Positions 46,593 to 57,961 of a stretch of 64,000 nt of DNA are shown here, piece after piece. The notes beneath the pieces were generated by a model that saw nothing but the letters and a program-made list of their open reading frames with translations, did not search any database and was not told the origin of the DNA. The position numbers and the translations under genes were made by a program. Each line of letters opens with the position of its first letter. Positions within the stretch are counted from its first letter, which is position 1. Source of the DNA: Candidatus Methylomirabilota bacterium (GTDB lineage Bacteria; Methylomirabilota; Methylomirabilia; Rokubacteriales; CSP1-6); assembly GCA_035709005.1 (NCBI GenBank), contig DASTFB010000074.1, positions 1-64,000 of the forward strand, in the 5' to 3' direction.

Positions 46593-48476
46593 ATGATGCT
46601 CGACGCGCGGGCGGCGCGGTGGATGATCGGCGCGCTGGCGGTGGCGCTGTCGATCTTCCACCTGTGGGCCGGAGCGTTCGGAGCGTTCGAGTCGATGCTC
46701 CAGCGCACGGTCCACCTCATGACGCTGCTCGCGCTCTGCTTCCTCACCGTTCCCTGCTCTCCGCGCCTACCCGCGCGCGTCGCCGAGCGGATCGACCTCC
46801 CCCTGGGCCTGCTGGCGTTGGCCATCGACGCCTACCTCATCGTCGAGCACGACCGCATCGTGCGCCGCGAGTGGTACTACGGGCCGATGACGACGCTGGA
46901 CGTCCTCTTCGGCGCGCTCACCATCGTCCTGGTCCTGGAGGCCGCCCGCCGGACCACGGGCTGGCCGCTGCCCACGATCGCCGGCGCCTTCGTCCTCTAC
47001 GCCCTCCTCGGCAACCACTTCCCATCGCCGCTGACGATCCGCGCCACGGACCCCCTGACCCTGATCGACCACATGTTCCTGACCCCCCAGGCGATCTTCG
47101 GGACGCCGACCGGCGCGTCGGCGACGTTCGTGTACCTGTTCATCGTGTTCGGCGCCTTCCTGCAGGTCACCGGCGGCGGACGATTCTTCATCGACGTGGC
47201 CATGGCGATGGTCGGTCGCTTCACCGGAGGCGCGGCCAAGGTGGCGGTCATCTCCAGCTCGCTGTTCGGGACGATCTCCGGGCACTCCGTGGCCAACGTC
47301 TACGGCACAGGCACCTTCACGATCCCGCTCATGAAGCGCTTCGGGTACGGCGCCAACTTCGCGGGAGCGGTGGAGGCGGCGGCCTCCACCGGCGGGCAGA
47401 TCATGCCGCCCGTCATGGGGGCGGCGGCCTTCATCATGGCCGAGTTCCTCGGTGTGGCCTATCTCAGCGTGATGGTGGCCGCCATCCTGCCCGCCTGCCT
47501 CTTCTATCTCTCCGTCTACCTCGGCGTGCACAACGAAGCGGTCAAGAGGGGGCTCCGGGGAGTGCCGGCCGAGGAGATCGACCCGCTGGCCGCGGTGCTC
47601 CGGCGCGGCGCCCACTTCGCCGTGCCCCTGCTCGTCATGCTCGTCCTGCTCTTTCGCGGGTACACGCCGTTCCGGGCCGCGTTCGCCGCCATCGTCACGC
47701 TGGTCGCGGTGGCGCTGCTGCGGCGGGCCACGCGGATCGGCCCCCGCCAGGCCTGGGAGGCGCTGGAGGCCGGCGCCCGGGGCTCCATCATGATCGCCAC
47801 CACCGTGGGGTGCGCCGGGCTCATCGTCGGCGTCCTCGACCTCACCGGGCTCGGCATCAACTTCATCAGCGCCATCCTCGGGCTGTCCGGCGGCCTCTAC
47901 CTGCCGACGCTCGTGCTCATCCTGCTGGCCTGCTTCGTGCTGGGGATGGGAATGCCGACGGCGCCCGCCTACATCATCGCGGCCCTGATCGGCGCGCCCA
48001 CGCTGATCCAGATGGGCACGATCCCCATGGCCGCCCACATGTTCGTGTTCTACGGCGCCTTGCTGTCTTCCATCACGCCCCCCGTCGCCCTGGCCGCCTA
48101 CGCGGGCGCGGCCATCGCCGGAGGCGATCCGTTCCGCACCGGACTCATCGCGGTGCGCCTCGGCTTCGTGAAGCTCCTGGTGCCCTTCCTCTTCGTCTAC
48201 AATCCCGTGCTGCTCTGGATCGGCGGCTGGCACGAGATCGTCCAGGCCACGGTCACCGCAACGGTCGGGGTGTTCGCGCTGTCCTACGGGTTCGACGGCT
48301 GGCTGTGGGGCCCGGTGGGCCCGCTGCTGCGGGCGGCGTTCCTGGTGGCCGGCCTGGCGCTCATGGTTCCCGAGCTTTACACCGACCTGGCCGGAGCGGC
48401 GCTGTTCGTCGCGATCTTCGCCCTCCGGCTCCGGCACAGGCGGCCCCTGGCCGCGGCGCCGGTGCCGGCGGAGTAA
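46593..48476 (+). CDS. TRAP transporter permease, fused 4TM/12TM (second copy)
   Basis: 627 residues, same architecture as the permease at 27194: small unit first, then IFGTPTGASATFVYLFIVFG, AVISSSLFGTISGHSVANVY, GGQIMPPVMGAAAFIMAEFL and GMGMPTAPAYIIAALIGAP. About 18 membrane helices. With the Tat-exported receptor it forms a complete TAXI-TRAP importer for an unknown carboxylate. Confidence 0.93.
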   Translation: MMLDARAARWMIGALAVALSIFHLWAGAFGAFESMLQRTVHLMTLLALCFLTVPCSPRLPARVAERIDLPLGLLALAIDAYLIVEHDRIVRREWYYGPMTTLDVLFGALTIVLVLEAARRTTGWPLPTIAGAFVLYALLGNHFPSPLTIRATDPLTLIDHMFLTPQAIFGTPTGASATFVYLFIVFGAFLQVTGGGRFFIDVAMAMVGRFTGGAAKVAVISSSLFGTISGHSVANVYGTGTFTIPLMKRFGYGANFAGAVEAAASTGGQIMPPVMGAAAFIMAEFLGVAYLSVMVAAILPACLFYLSVYLGVHNEAVKRGLRGVPAEEIDPLAAVLRRGAHFAVPLLVMLVLLFRGYTPFRAAFAAIVTLVAVALLRRATRIGPRQAWEALEAGARGSIMIATTVGCAGLIVGVLDLTGLGINFISAILGLSGGLYLPTLVLILLACFVLGMGMPTAPAYIIAALIGAPTLIQMGTIPMAAHMFVFYGALLSSITPPVALAAYAGAAIAGGDPFRTGLIAVRLGFVKLLVPFLFVYNPVLLWIGGWHEIVQATVTATVGVFALSYGFDGWLWGPVGPLLRAAFLVAGLALMVPELYTDLAGAALFVAIFALRLRHRRPLAAAPVPAE

Positions 48477-48582
48477 GGAAGGCTGCGGGTCCTCGCAGCG
48501 CGGTTGGGCGGTCGCCGGCTCCCAGTCGGTCCTGCTGCGAGCGGATCAGGTCATCCAGTAAGCCGGCGCGCCGGATGGCGCA

Positions 48583-48601
48583 CTAGTCGCCCTGCCCTTC
48601 C
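48583..48601. repeat. 19-bp direct repeat, right copy
   Basis: Identical to 45383-45401. Here it encodes the last five residues and stop of the zincin. The two copies bracket 3.2 kb holding exactly the TAXI receptor and permease. Confidence 0.5.
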
Positions 48602-48960
48602 TCGATCTGGTGCATGGTCTCGTCGTCGAGCCCGAAGTAGTGGCCGATCTCGTGAACGACCGTCTCCCGCACCAGGTCCGTCATCTCCTCGCGATTGCGG
48701 CAGTCCTCCTCGATCGGTCCCTGGTAGATGGTGATGGTATCCGGCAGCACGTTGCCGTACGACGAGTCCCGTCGGGGCAAATCGACCCCGCGGTAGAGCC
48801 CGTACAGCGTGTCGGGCGGCTCGATGCCCATGTCGGCCAGCGTGTCGTCGTCGGGCCAGTCCTCGATCACGATCACGATGTTCGCCAGCCGTTCGCGGAA
48901 GGGGCGAGGCAACCGCCGAAGCGCCTTCTCGACCAGGGCTTCGAACTGCTGGCGGGTCAT
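48583..48960 (-). CDS. Zincin-type metallopeptidase family protein
   Basis: 125 residues. The zinc motif VVHEIGHYFGLDDETM (about 101-116) has HExxHxxGxxD and marks the short acidobacterial/actinobacterial zincin family (PF06262-type). EDWPDDDTLADMGIEPPDTLYGLYRG is typical of the family. No signal peptide, so it is cytoplasmic. Substrate unknown. Its last codons (EEGQGD stop) form the right copy of the 19-bp repeat. It follows rel by 19 nt. Confidence 0.88.
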   Translation of the reverse strand: MTRQQFEALVEKALRRLPRPFRERLANIVIVIEDWPDDDTLADMGIEPPDTLYGLYRGVDLPRRDSSYGNVLPDTITIYQGPIEEDCRNREEMTDLVRETVVHEIGHYFGLDDETMHQIEEGQGD

Positions 48961-48979
48961 CGCGACGAGGAGGCGCGGC

Positions 48980-51127
48980 TCAGAGGCCGCGGACGCGCTC
49001 GACGTTGATCACGTCCGGGACGTCCCGGATGGCGGTCATGATGCCCTGGAGCTGCTCCAGGTCGGCGACCTCGACCACGAAGTGGTTCGTGCCCCGGCGG
49101 TCGTCGGTGACCGTGACCTCGGCCTTCGTGATGTTGCCGTTTTTCGAGGAGATGGCGCCGGTGATCTCGGACAGCAGACCGGGGCGGTCGCGGCCGATAT
49201 AGACGGCGATGCGGACCGGCCGCGTCGCCGGCGCCTCCACGTCCCATTCCACGTTCACCAGGCGCTCGCGGTCCAGCACGCTTTTGGCCACGGTGAGGCA
49301 CTCACGGGCGTGGATGGTGAGGCCGCGGCCCCGGGTGATGAAGCCGACGATGGCGTCACCGGGCAGCGGGTTGCAGCACCGGGCGAAGCGGACCAGGAGA
49401 TCGTCCACGCCCCGGATCCGCACCCCCTGTTCGGCCTTGGGCCGGGTGGCGCTGGCCGCCTTGGGCTTCTCCGGCGGCTCCAGCATCGCCGCCGGCGGCG
49501 CCAGGCGGTGCAGGAGTTGGGAGACGGAGCTCTTGCCGTACCCCAGGGCCGCCAGCATATCGTCGACGCTGGGGTGGCCCAGGTCGGCGGCCACCTTCCG
49601 GGTCTCGTCCCCGCTCAGCAGGGCCGCCCCGTTCAAACGGTACTTCTTGGCCTCGCGCTCGAGGAGCTCGCGCCCGAGGGCGATGGACCGCGCGCGCTCC
49701 TCGATCTTGAGCCACTGGTTGATCTTCGAGCGGGCCCGGGACGACTTGACGATCTGCAGCCAGTCCCGGCTGGGGTGCTGGTTGGGCGACGTGACGATCT
49801 CCACGATGTCGCCCTGCTGGAGCGTGGTGCGTAGGGGCACCAGCTTGCCGTTGACCTTGGCGCCCACGCAGTGCTCGCCGACCTTGGTGTGCACGGCGTA
49901 CGCGAAGTCGATGGGGGTGGACCCCTCGGGCAGGGACTTGACGTCCCCCTTGGGGGTGAACACGTACACCTCGTCGGGAAACAGGTCGACGCGAACGGTG
50001 TCGAGGAACTCCTGGGGATCTTTCAGCTCCTGCTGGGTCTCCAGGAGCTGGCGTAGCCAGAGGAGCGAGTCGTCGAGCTTGTCCTTCCCGGTCTTTCGTT
50101 CCTTGTACAGCCAGTGGGCGGCGATCCCCTCCTCGGCGATCCGGTGCATCTCGGTGGTGCGGATCTGGATTTCCACCGGATCGCCCTTGGGGCCGATGAC
50201 CGTCGTGTGCAGCGACTGGTACATGTTGACCTTGGGCATCGCGATGAAGTCCTTGAAGCGGCCGGGCACCGGCTTCCACAAGGAGTGAATGACGCCGAGG
50301 GCGCCATAGCAGTCCCGCACGGAATTGGTGATCACCCGCACGGCGGTGAGATCGTAGATCTCGTCGAACTCGCGGCCCTGATCGTGCATCTTCTTCCAGA
50401 TCGAGTAGAAGTGCTTGGGCCGCCCGCGGATCTGGGCCTCGATGCCGACCTCCGAGAGCTTGCGCTCGATGATCGCGATGGCCTGCCCGATCTCGGCCTC
50501 CCGCTCCAGCCGTCGCTTGGCCACCCTGCGCTGCAGGTCCACGTAGGCCTCGGGATGCAGGGCGCGCAGGGCCAGGTCCTCCAGCTCGGCCTTGACCCGG
50601 GCCATGCCCAGGCGGTGGGCCAGCGGGGCGTAGATGTCCAGCGTCTCCTGGGCGATCTTCCGGGCCTTGTCGGCGGTGAGGTATTGCAGGGTCCGCATGT
50701 TGTGCAGCCGGTCGGCGAGCTTGATCATCAGGACCCGCAGATCCCGCGCCATCGCCACCAGCATCTTGCGGAAATTCTCGGCCTGGCGCTCCTCCCGGGA
50801 CGAGAACGCGAGCTTGCTCAGCTTGGTCACGCCGTCCACCAGGTCGGCGATCTCCCGCCCGAACTCCCGCTCCAGGTCGGCCTTGGTGGCCTTGGTATCC
50901 TCGATGACGTCGTGCAGGAGGCCGGCGGTGACCGTGACGACGTCCATCTTGAAGTCGACCAGGAGCCGGGCGACCTCCAGCGGGTGCGAGACGTAGGGCT
51001 CACCGGATGCTCGCTGCTGGCCACGGTGAGACTGCTCGGAGAAGCGGTAGGCGCGATGCAGCAACTCCAGGTCGGCGCCTGGCTGGTACTTCGGAACCTC
51101 CTCCAGCAGCGTCTCGAGTCGCGTCAC
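48980..51127 (-). CDS. rel: Bifunctional (p)ppGpp synthetase/hydrolase, RelA/SpoT family
   Basis: 715 residues from a GTG. Domains in order: HD hydrolase (YVSHPLEVARLLVDFKMDVV, TAGLLHDVIEDTKATKADLE, LADRLHNMRTL), synthetase (FDEIYDLTAVRVITNSVRDC, GRFKDFIAMPKVNMYQSLHT), TGS (VDLFPDEVYVFTPKGDVKSL), and C-terminal ACT (PVRIAVYIGRDRPGLLSEIT). Both active sites look intact, so it makes and breaks (p)ppGpp. It follows secF; a short palindrome lies in the 42-nt gap. Confidence 0.96.
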   Translation of the reverse strand: MTRLETLLEEVPKYQPGADLELLHRAYRFSEQSHRGQQRASGEPYVSHPLEVARLLVDFKMDVVTVTAGLLHDVIEDTKATKADLEREFGREIADLVDGVTKLSKLAFSSREERQAENFRKMLVAMARDLRVLMIKLADRLHNMRTLQYLTADKARKIAQETLDIYAPLAHRLGMARVKAELEDLALRALHPEAYVDLQRRVAKRRLEREAEIGQAIAIIERKLSEVGIEAQIRGRPKHFYSIWKKMHDQGREFDEIYDLTAVRVITNSVRDCYGALGVIHSLWKPVPGRFKDFIAMPKVNMYQSLHTTVIGPKGDPVEIQIRTTEMHRIAEEGIAAHWLYKERKTGKDKLDDSLLWLRQLLETQQELKDPQEFLDTVRVDLFPDEVYVFTPKGDVKSLPEGSTPIDFAYAVHTKVGEHCVGAKVNGKLVPLRTTLQQGDIVEIVTSPNQHPSRDWLQIVKSSRARSKINQWLKIEERARSIALGRELLEREAKKYRLNGAALLSGDETRKVAADLGHPSVDDMLAALGYGKSSVSQLLHRLAPPAAMLEPPEKPKAASATRPKAEQGVRIRGVDDLLVRFARCCNPLPGDAIVGFITRGRGLTIHARECLTVAKSVLDRERLVNVEWDVEAPATRPVRIAVYIGRDRPGLLSEITGAISSKNGNITKAEVTVTDDRRGTNHFVVEVADLEQLQGIMTAIRDVPDVINVERVRGL

Positions 51128-51149
51128 GGCGCGTTAACCTCTGATTAAA

Positions 51150-51165
51150 CATGTAATTTTACATG
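51150..51165. promoter_or_regulatory. Palindrome upstream of rel
   Basis: CATGTAATTTTACATG is a 7-bp inverted repeat around TT in the only AT-rich stretch of the secF-rel gap, 23 nt before the rel GTG. It could be an operator for rel, or a weak hairpin. GTTAAC and a TTAAT-rich run lie beside it, but no convincing -35/-10 pair. Confidence 0.35.
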
Positions 51166-51169
51166 CTCG

Positions 51170-52111
51170 TCAGGCCTTGGCCACCGCTTTTTTCGGGCGC
51201 CGAACCCTGCCCTCCACGTAGCTGGTCCACTCCACGATGAGGGCGCCCGCGATGTAGATCGTCGAGTACGTGCCCGTGATCACGCCGACGAAGAGCGCGA
51301 AGGCGAAGTCCTCGAGCACCTTGCCGCCGAAGAACAGCAGGATACCGGTGGCGAAGAACGTGGTGAGCGCCGTGAGCACCGTCCGCGACAACGTCTGGTT
51401 GATGGCGACGTTGATCTGCTGGGCGAACGTGCTGCCCTTCAGCTGGCCGTGCCGGCTACGGTTCTCGCGCAGCCGGTCGTAGGCCACGATGGTGTCGTTC
51501 ACCGAATAGCCGATGATGGTGAGGATGGCGGCCAGCACCGGCAGCGAAAACTCGCGATCGGTCAGGCTGAGCGCGCCCAGCGACACCAGGACGTCGTGAA
51601 AGACCGCGACGATGGCGGCCACGCCGCCCTTGAGGTCGAAGCGGATCGCGACGTAGATGAGAATGCCGATCAGCCCGGCGATGACGGCGTAGACGGCCTG
51701 CAGCTGCAGGTCGCGTCCGACCTGGGGACCTACGAACTCGATGCGACGGATCTCCATCTGGCCGAGCGTGGGATCGGCGGCTACCGCCTCCTGGACCCGG
51801 CGGCCGATCGCCTCGCTGCTGGTCCCGGCCAGGGGCAAGCGGATGACGAACTCGCGCGCGTCGCCGAACTCCTGGATCACGCTGTCCCCGAGCTCGATGC
51901 GGGCCAGGGCGGCCCGGATCCGTTCGACCGAGGGGGGCTCGGAGAAGCGCACCTGGAGCAGGGTGCCTCCCGCGAAGTCGATGTCGTACCGCAGCCCGCC
52001 CTTGGCGATCATCGAGGCCAGCCCGATGGCGATGAAGACCACCGAGATCAGGTACGCCCAGCGCCGCTTGCCGATGAAGTCGTAGCTCGGATTGGGAAAA
52101 AGCTGGATCAT
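51170..52111 (-). CDS. secF: Protein-export membrane protein SecF
   Basis: 313 residues. First helix RRWAYLISVVFIAIGLASMI, then the periplasmic region with DIDFAGGTLLQVRFSEP, and the core TIIGYSVNDTIVAYDRLREN and LSRTVLTALTTFFATGILLF with the D/N pair for proton flow. Six membrane helices. The start overlaps the secD stop (ATGA). Confidence 0.96.
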   Translation of the reverse strand: MIQLFPNPSYDFIGKRRWAYLISVVFIAIGLASMIAKGGLRYDIDFAGGTLLQVRFSEPPSVERIRAALARIELGDSVIQEFGDAREFVIRLPLAGTSSEAIGRRVQEAVAADPTLGQMEIRRIEFVGPQVGRDLQLQAVYAVIAGLIGILIYVAIRFDLKGGVAAIVAVFHDVLVSLGALSLTDREFSLPVLAAILTIIGYSVNDTIVAYDRLRENRSRHGQLKGSTFAQQINVAINQTLSRTVLTALTTFFATGILLFFGGKVLEDFAFALFVGVITGTYSTIYIAGALIVEWTSYVEGRVRRPKKAVAKA

Positions 52112-53664
52112 ATGGAGATTCGTTCCAGCTTGCGGCGGCGCATGTAGAGGATGTCGAAGATGAGGCGGGTGAAGAACACGGCCGTGAACAGGCTAGCCGT
52201 CAGCCCGGTGAAGAGGGTCACGGCGAACCCCCGCACGGGGCCCGTACCGAAGTTGTAGAGGATCAGGGCCGTCACCAGCACCGTCACGTGGGTGTCTATG
52301 ATGACCCGGAAGGCCCGCGTGAAACCGGCGTCGATGGCGGCCCGGGGGGTCTTGCCCACCCGCATCTCCTCGCGGATCCGCTCGAAGATGAGGACGTTGG
52401 TGTCGACCGCCATGCCGATGGTCAGCGCGATGCCGGCCAGCCCGGGCAGGGTCAGCGTCCCGCCGAAGGCGGCGAGGGCCGCCAACAGGAGCAGGAGATT
52501 CAGGCCCAGGGCCAGGTCGGCGATGAGGCCGGCCAGCTGGTAGTACACCAGCATGAAGGCGAACACCGCCATGCCCGAGGCGCTGATGGCGATCAGCCCC
52601 TGCCGGATGGAGTCCCGTCCCAGCGACGGCCCCACCGTGCGCTCCTCCAGCATCGTGACCGAGGCGGGCAGCGCGCCCTCCCGCAGCACGATGGCGAGAT
52701 CGCGGGCCTCCTCGATGGTGAACTGCCCGGTGATGACGGCGCGGCCGCCGGGGATGCGCTCGTTGATGCGGGGGGCCGAGTACACGCTGCCGTCGAGGAT
52801 GATGGCCAGATGGCGGCCCACATTCTGCTCGGTGATCTCGGCGAACCGCTGGCCCCCGGCCGCGCTGAACGTGATGGAGACCTGCCAGTTGCCCGGAGAG
52901 TTCGGGTCGGCCTGCACGCTGGCGTCGGTCAGCTCGGCGCCGGTGAGGAGCGTCCGCTTCTGGACCACGTAGGGGACCTTGCGCTCGGTCTCGCTCTCCC
53001 GGTCCCGCCGCCGCTGGTAGAGGATTTCGGAGGTCTCGGGCAGACGCCCGGCCAGGGCGTCCTCGACCGAGGTCTGCTCGTCGAGCAGCCTGAATTCCAG
53101 CAGGCCGGTCTGACCGATGAGGGCCTTGGCCCGCTCGGGATCCTGCACCCCGGGAAGCTGGATCAGGATCCGATCGCTCCCCTGCCGGGTGATGGTGGGC
53201 TCGGACACGCCAAACTTGTCGACCCGGTTGCGGATCTTCTCCAGCGCACCCCGGACGGCGAGGTCGCGCTGCTGCTGCTGTTCTCGCTCCTGCATCACCA
53301 GCGTGAAGCGGGCGGCCGCCTGGTCTTCGTCGCGCCGATCGAACGTGGAGAACTCGTTCACGACGGTGAGCGCGTCGTTCCAGTTCTGAGCGCTGGCGAG
53401 CTGCACGGCGATGGCCGCGTTGCCCTCGCGGGCCACCCGGCGGACCGCGATGCCCCGCCGCTCCAGCGCGGCCTTCAGGTCTTCGGCCACCCGTTCGGTC
53501 TGGGCGGCGATCGCCTTGTCCGCCTCCACGCCCAGCACCAGGTGGATGCCGCCCTGGAGGTCGAGGCCCAGGTTGATGCTGGAGCGCAGCGGGTACAGGT
53601 ACCACAGGGAGCCCAGGATGACGGCGAGGACCAGACCGCTACGCCACCAGAGGTGTTTAGGCAT
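52108..53664 (-). CDS. secD: Protein-export membrane protein SecD
   Basis: 518 residues. NLGLDLQGGIHLVLGVE near the N-terminus, the large P1 periplasmic region, and GALPASVTMLEERTVGPSLG, TLPGLAGIALTIGMAVDTNV and LIFERIREEMR in the membrane core. Works with SecF and YajC in Sec export. Overlaps yajC by 8 nt. Confidence 0.96.
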   Translation of the reverse strand: MPKHLWWRSGLVLAVILGSLWYLYPLRSSINLGLDLQGGIHLVLGVEADKAIAAQTERVAEDLKAALERRGIAVRRVAREGNAAIAVQLASAQNWNDALTVVNEFSTFDRRDEDQAAARFTLVMQEREQQQQRDLAVRGALEKIRNRVDKFGVSEPTITRQGSDRILIQLPGVQDPERAKALIGQTGLLEFRLLDEQTSVEDALAGRLPETSEILYQRRRDRESETERKVPYVVQKRTLLTGAELTDASVQADPNSPGNWQVSITFSAAGGQRFAEITEQNVGRHLAIILDGSVYSAPRINERIPGGRAVITGQFTIEEARDLAIVLREGALPASVTMLEERTVGPSLGRDSIRQGLIAISASGMAVFAFMLVYYQLAGLIADLALGLNLLLLLAALAAFGGTLTLPGLAGIALTIGMAVDTNVLIFERIREEMRVGKTPRAAIDAGFTRAFRVIIDTHVTVLVTALILYNFGTGPVRGFAVTLFTGLTASLFTAVFFTRLIFDILYMRRRKLERISI

Positions 53665-54004
53665 CTTTCTCCGACGCGCCCGCCGTCACGATGCGACCTA
53701 CGGAGGCGCGGTCGAACTCCAGCTTGACCTGATCGGCCACGCGCAGGGTGACGGTGTGCTCGGTGAGGCCGGTCACCGTGCCATGCAACCCGCTCGTCGT
53801 CACGACCCGGTCACCCCGCTTGATGGCGCTCAGCATCTGCTCCCGCTCTCGCTTCTGCTTCTGCTGCGGGCGGATGAGGAGGAAGTAGAAGACGGCGAAG
53901 ATCGCGGCGAAGAAGAGCAGCTGCATGGCGATCGCCCCGCTCCCCGCGCCCCCCGGCGGCGCCGACGAGGCCAGAGCGATGTCCGCGGCATGAACCACAT
54001 CCAT
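53657..54004 (-). CDS. yajC: Preprotein translocase subunit YajC
   Basis: 115 residues. One membrane helix (MQLLFFAAIFAVFYFLLIRP), QQKQKREREQM, then LKRGDRV-like SAIKRGDRVVTTSGLHGTVT. Located just before secD as in many bacteria. An N-terminal extension of 26 residues precedes the helix; the Met at residue 27 is an alternative start. Confidence 0.93.
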   Translation of the reverse strand: MDVVHAADIALASSAPPGGAGSGAIAMQLLFFAAIFAVFYFLLIRPQQKQKREREQMLSAIKRGDRVVTTSGLHGTVTGLTEHTVTLRVADQVKLEFDRASVGRIVTAGASEKDA

Positions 54005-54010
54005 GGAAGG

Positions 54011-56202
<2,192 letters not shown>

Positions 56203-56245
56203 AACCGCCTCAGTCTACATGCCCCCGGCCGGGATGCCGATCCGG

Positions 56246-56572
56246 TCAGCCGATCCGCGAGCCCGGGGCCACGGGCCGTTCCGGCTCCAGCAGCACGACT
56301 CCGCCCTCGCCGTCGTAGGCCCCCAGCACCAGGACCTCGGACAGGAACGGGCCCACCTGCTTGGGCGGGAAATTGACGACGGCGACGACGTGGCGGCCGA
56401 TCAGCTGGTCGAGCCGGTAATGCCGGGTGATCTGGGCGCTCGAGCGCTTGACGCCGAGCGGGCCGAAGTCGATCCACAACCGATAGGCCGGCCGGCGGAC
56501 TTCGGGAAACTCACGAGCGTCGGTGACGACGCCGACGCGGATGTCGACGGCGTCGAAGTCGGACGGGGCGAT
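56246..56572 (-). CDS. csaA: CsaA-like tRNA-binding-domain protein, no standard start codon
   Basis: About 108 residues. DFDAVDIRVGVVTDAREFPE, RLWIDFGPLGVKRSSAQITR and VVAVVNFPPKQVGPFLSEVL match CsaA, a small OB-fold dimer that binds tRNA and acts as an export-related chaperone in Bacillus. No ATG, GTG, TTG or CTG lies in frame near the expected N-terminus. ATC at 56572 is in the right place, about 13 nt after GGAG, and gives family length. The upstream neighbour is the SpoIID-like gene, ending 20 nt before. Confidence 0.78.
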   Translation of the reverse strand: MAPSDFDAVDIRVGVVTDAREFPEVRRPAYRLWIDFGPLGVKRSSAQITRHYRLDQLIGRHVVAVVNFPPKQVGPFLSEVLVLGAYDGEGGVVLLEPERPVAPGSRIG

Positions 56573-56592
56573 GGGCGGGCGTGGCTCCGTGG

Positions 56593-57732
56593 CTAGCGCT
56601 CGTCGAGCAGGCCCACCGTGGCGCCCGGATAGTAGAAGCTGAGGATTTGGCGGGCGGAGTACCCTTGCTCCCCCATCGCCCGGGCGCCCCACTGACACAA
56701 TCCCACGCCGTGCCCGTAACCACGGCCGGAGAAACGGGCGGTCGGGCCATCGATCACCACCGTGAACAGCGTGCTGCGCAGGGTGTCGTAGCCGATCATG
56801 CGGCGGAAGTCGTGGCCGCGCACCCGTACGGCGCCGCGCGTCCCCCGCAACGTGACGGCGGCCGCGCGCCGCGAGGACGTGCGCTCGCTGACCCCGATCG
56901 TGGTGAGCCGTCCGACGTCGATGCCCTGGCGTCGCAGCAGCTCGTCGAGCTCCCGCAGAGGCAGCTCCAGCTGCCAGGAGAAGTGTGGCGACGCCCCGGA
57001 GAAGGGGCACACCACCGGCTGCAGGGCGGGCATGTTCCGGGCGGCAAAGACCAGTCGAGGGTCCTCGGTGTGCCCCCCACACTCCGTGTGATAGAAGGCC
57101 GGGAACAGTGCGCCATGCTGACGCAGCACCTGTCCGGCCGTCTCCTGAACCGCCGCCCACAGCGGCGAGCCCGTCGGCACGCGGCCGGCGAAGAGCTGGT
57201 TGGCGGTGGAGGCCACGATGTGAAAGGCTCGGCCGGGGCCCAGGTTCCGATGGTGAGCGGCGTAGGTGCGGGCCACGATGGCTTGCGCGCGCAGGGCCTC
57301 GGCCGGCCAGCCCTCGCCGGCCTCGCCGCGCAGCACGCCGACCAGGTATTCCTCCAGGGGCAGCTCGTTGACCACGGCGATACCGGCGCCGTGTCGCACC
57401 AGCTCGATGGTTCCGCCGTACTCGCGGCCGTTCAGGCGGATGGGACGGCCGCTGCGGAGGTGAAACCCCCGCGCCGCCCGCCGGCCGATGGCGATGGCGG
57501 AATCGGTCGATGTGGCCCGCACGAGCCCCGTCCGCCAGCCGCTGCGGAGGGTCCCGGCCAGCGGCCGCACCTCGATGTCAGTCCCCTGAAGCTCCACCGT
57601 CTGCGCTGACTCCACCAGCGCGACCCGGATCGTGCCGGAGGCGTCGGCTCCGGTGGCCCACCCGGCCAGGACGGCGAGGACGGCGAGGGCCAGCCGGGCC
57701 GCGATACGTCGCGGGAAACGGGCGGGGGTCAC
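56593..57732 (-). CDS. SpoIID/LytB domain protein
   Basis: 379 residues from a GTG overlapping the DUF2905 stop (GTGA). N-terminal signal (RIAARLALAVLAVLAGWATG). Domain landmarks: NELPLEEYLVGVLRGEAGEG, ALRAQAIVARTYAAHH, FYHTECGGHTEDPRLV and FSGRGYGHGVGLCQWGARAM. SpoIID cleaves denuded peptidoglycan glycan strands; outside spore formers such proteins act in wall remodelling. A Gram-positive type sporulation role is not implied. Confidence 0.92.
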   Translation of the reverse strand: MTPARFPRRIAARLALAVLAVLAGWATGADASGTIRVALVESAQTVELQGTDIEVRPLAGTLRSGWRTGLVRATSTDSAIAIGRRAARGFHLRSGRPIRLNGREYGGTIELVRHGAGIAVVNELPLEEYLVGVLRGEAGEGWPAEALRAQAIVARTYAAHHRNLGPGRAFHIVASTANQLFAGRVPTGSPLWAAVQETAGQVLRQHGALFPAFYHTECGGHTEDPRLVFAARNMPALQPVVCPFSGASPHFSWQLELPLRELDELLRRQGIDVGRLTTIGVSERTSSRRAAAVTLRGTRGAVRVRGHDFRRMIGYDTLRSTLFTVVIDGPTARFSGRGYGHGVGLCQWGARAMGEQGYSARQILSFYYPGATVGLLDER

Positions 57733-57947
57733 TGCCGCCGGCCGAGCCACCAGAGGATCAGCGTGAGGATCATGCTGATGATCAGCGAGGTCGCCAGGGG
57801 AAAATAGAACGTCCAGTTGCCGCGCCGGATATAGATGTCCCCCGGCAGTCGCCCGATCCAGGGCACCCGACCGGCCAGGAGCAGGATCAGGCCCAGGCCG
57901 ACGATCAGCACCCCGACGACGATGAGCAGCTTGCCGATGCCGGTCAT
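57729..57947 (-). CDS. DUF2905 family membrane protein
   Basis: 72 residues. GKLLIVVGVLIVGLGLILLL, then GRVPWIGRLPGDIYIRRGNW, then a second helix with TSLIISMILTLILWWL. Matches the small two-helix DUF2905 family; function unknown. It lies 14 nt after ruvB and overlaps the SpoIID-like gene. Confidence 0.92.
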   Translation of the reverse strand: MTGIGKLLIVVGVLIVGLGLILLLAGRVPWIGRLPGDIYIRRGNWTFYFPLATSLIISMILTLILWWLGRRQ

Positions 57948-57961
57948 GGGCCCGGCTCATC

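Noticed and set aside
56593-57732. SpoIID homologue as evidence for sporulation
   Set aside because: SpoIID/LytB domain proteins are widespread in non-spore-formers, and no other sporulation gene is in the window.
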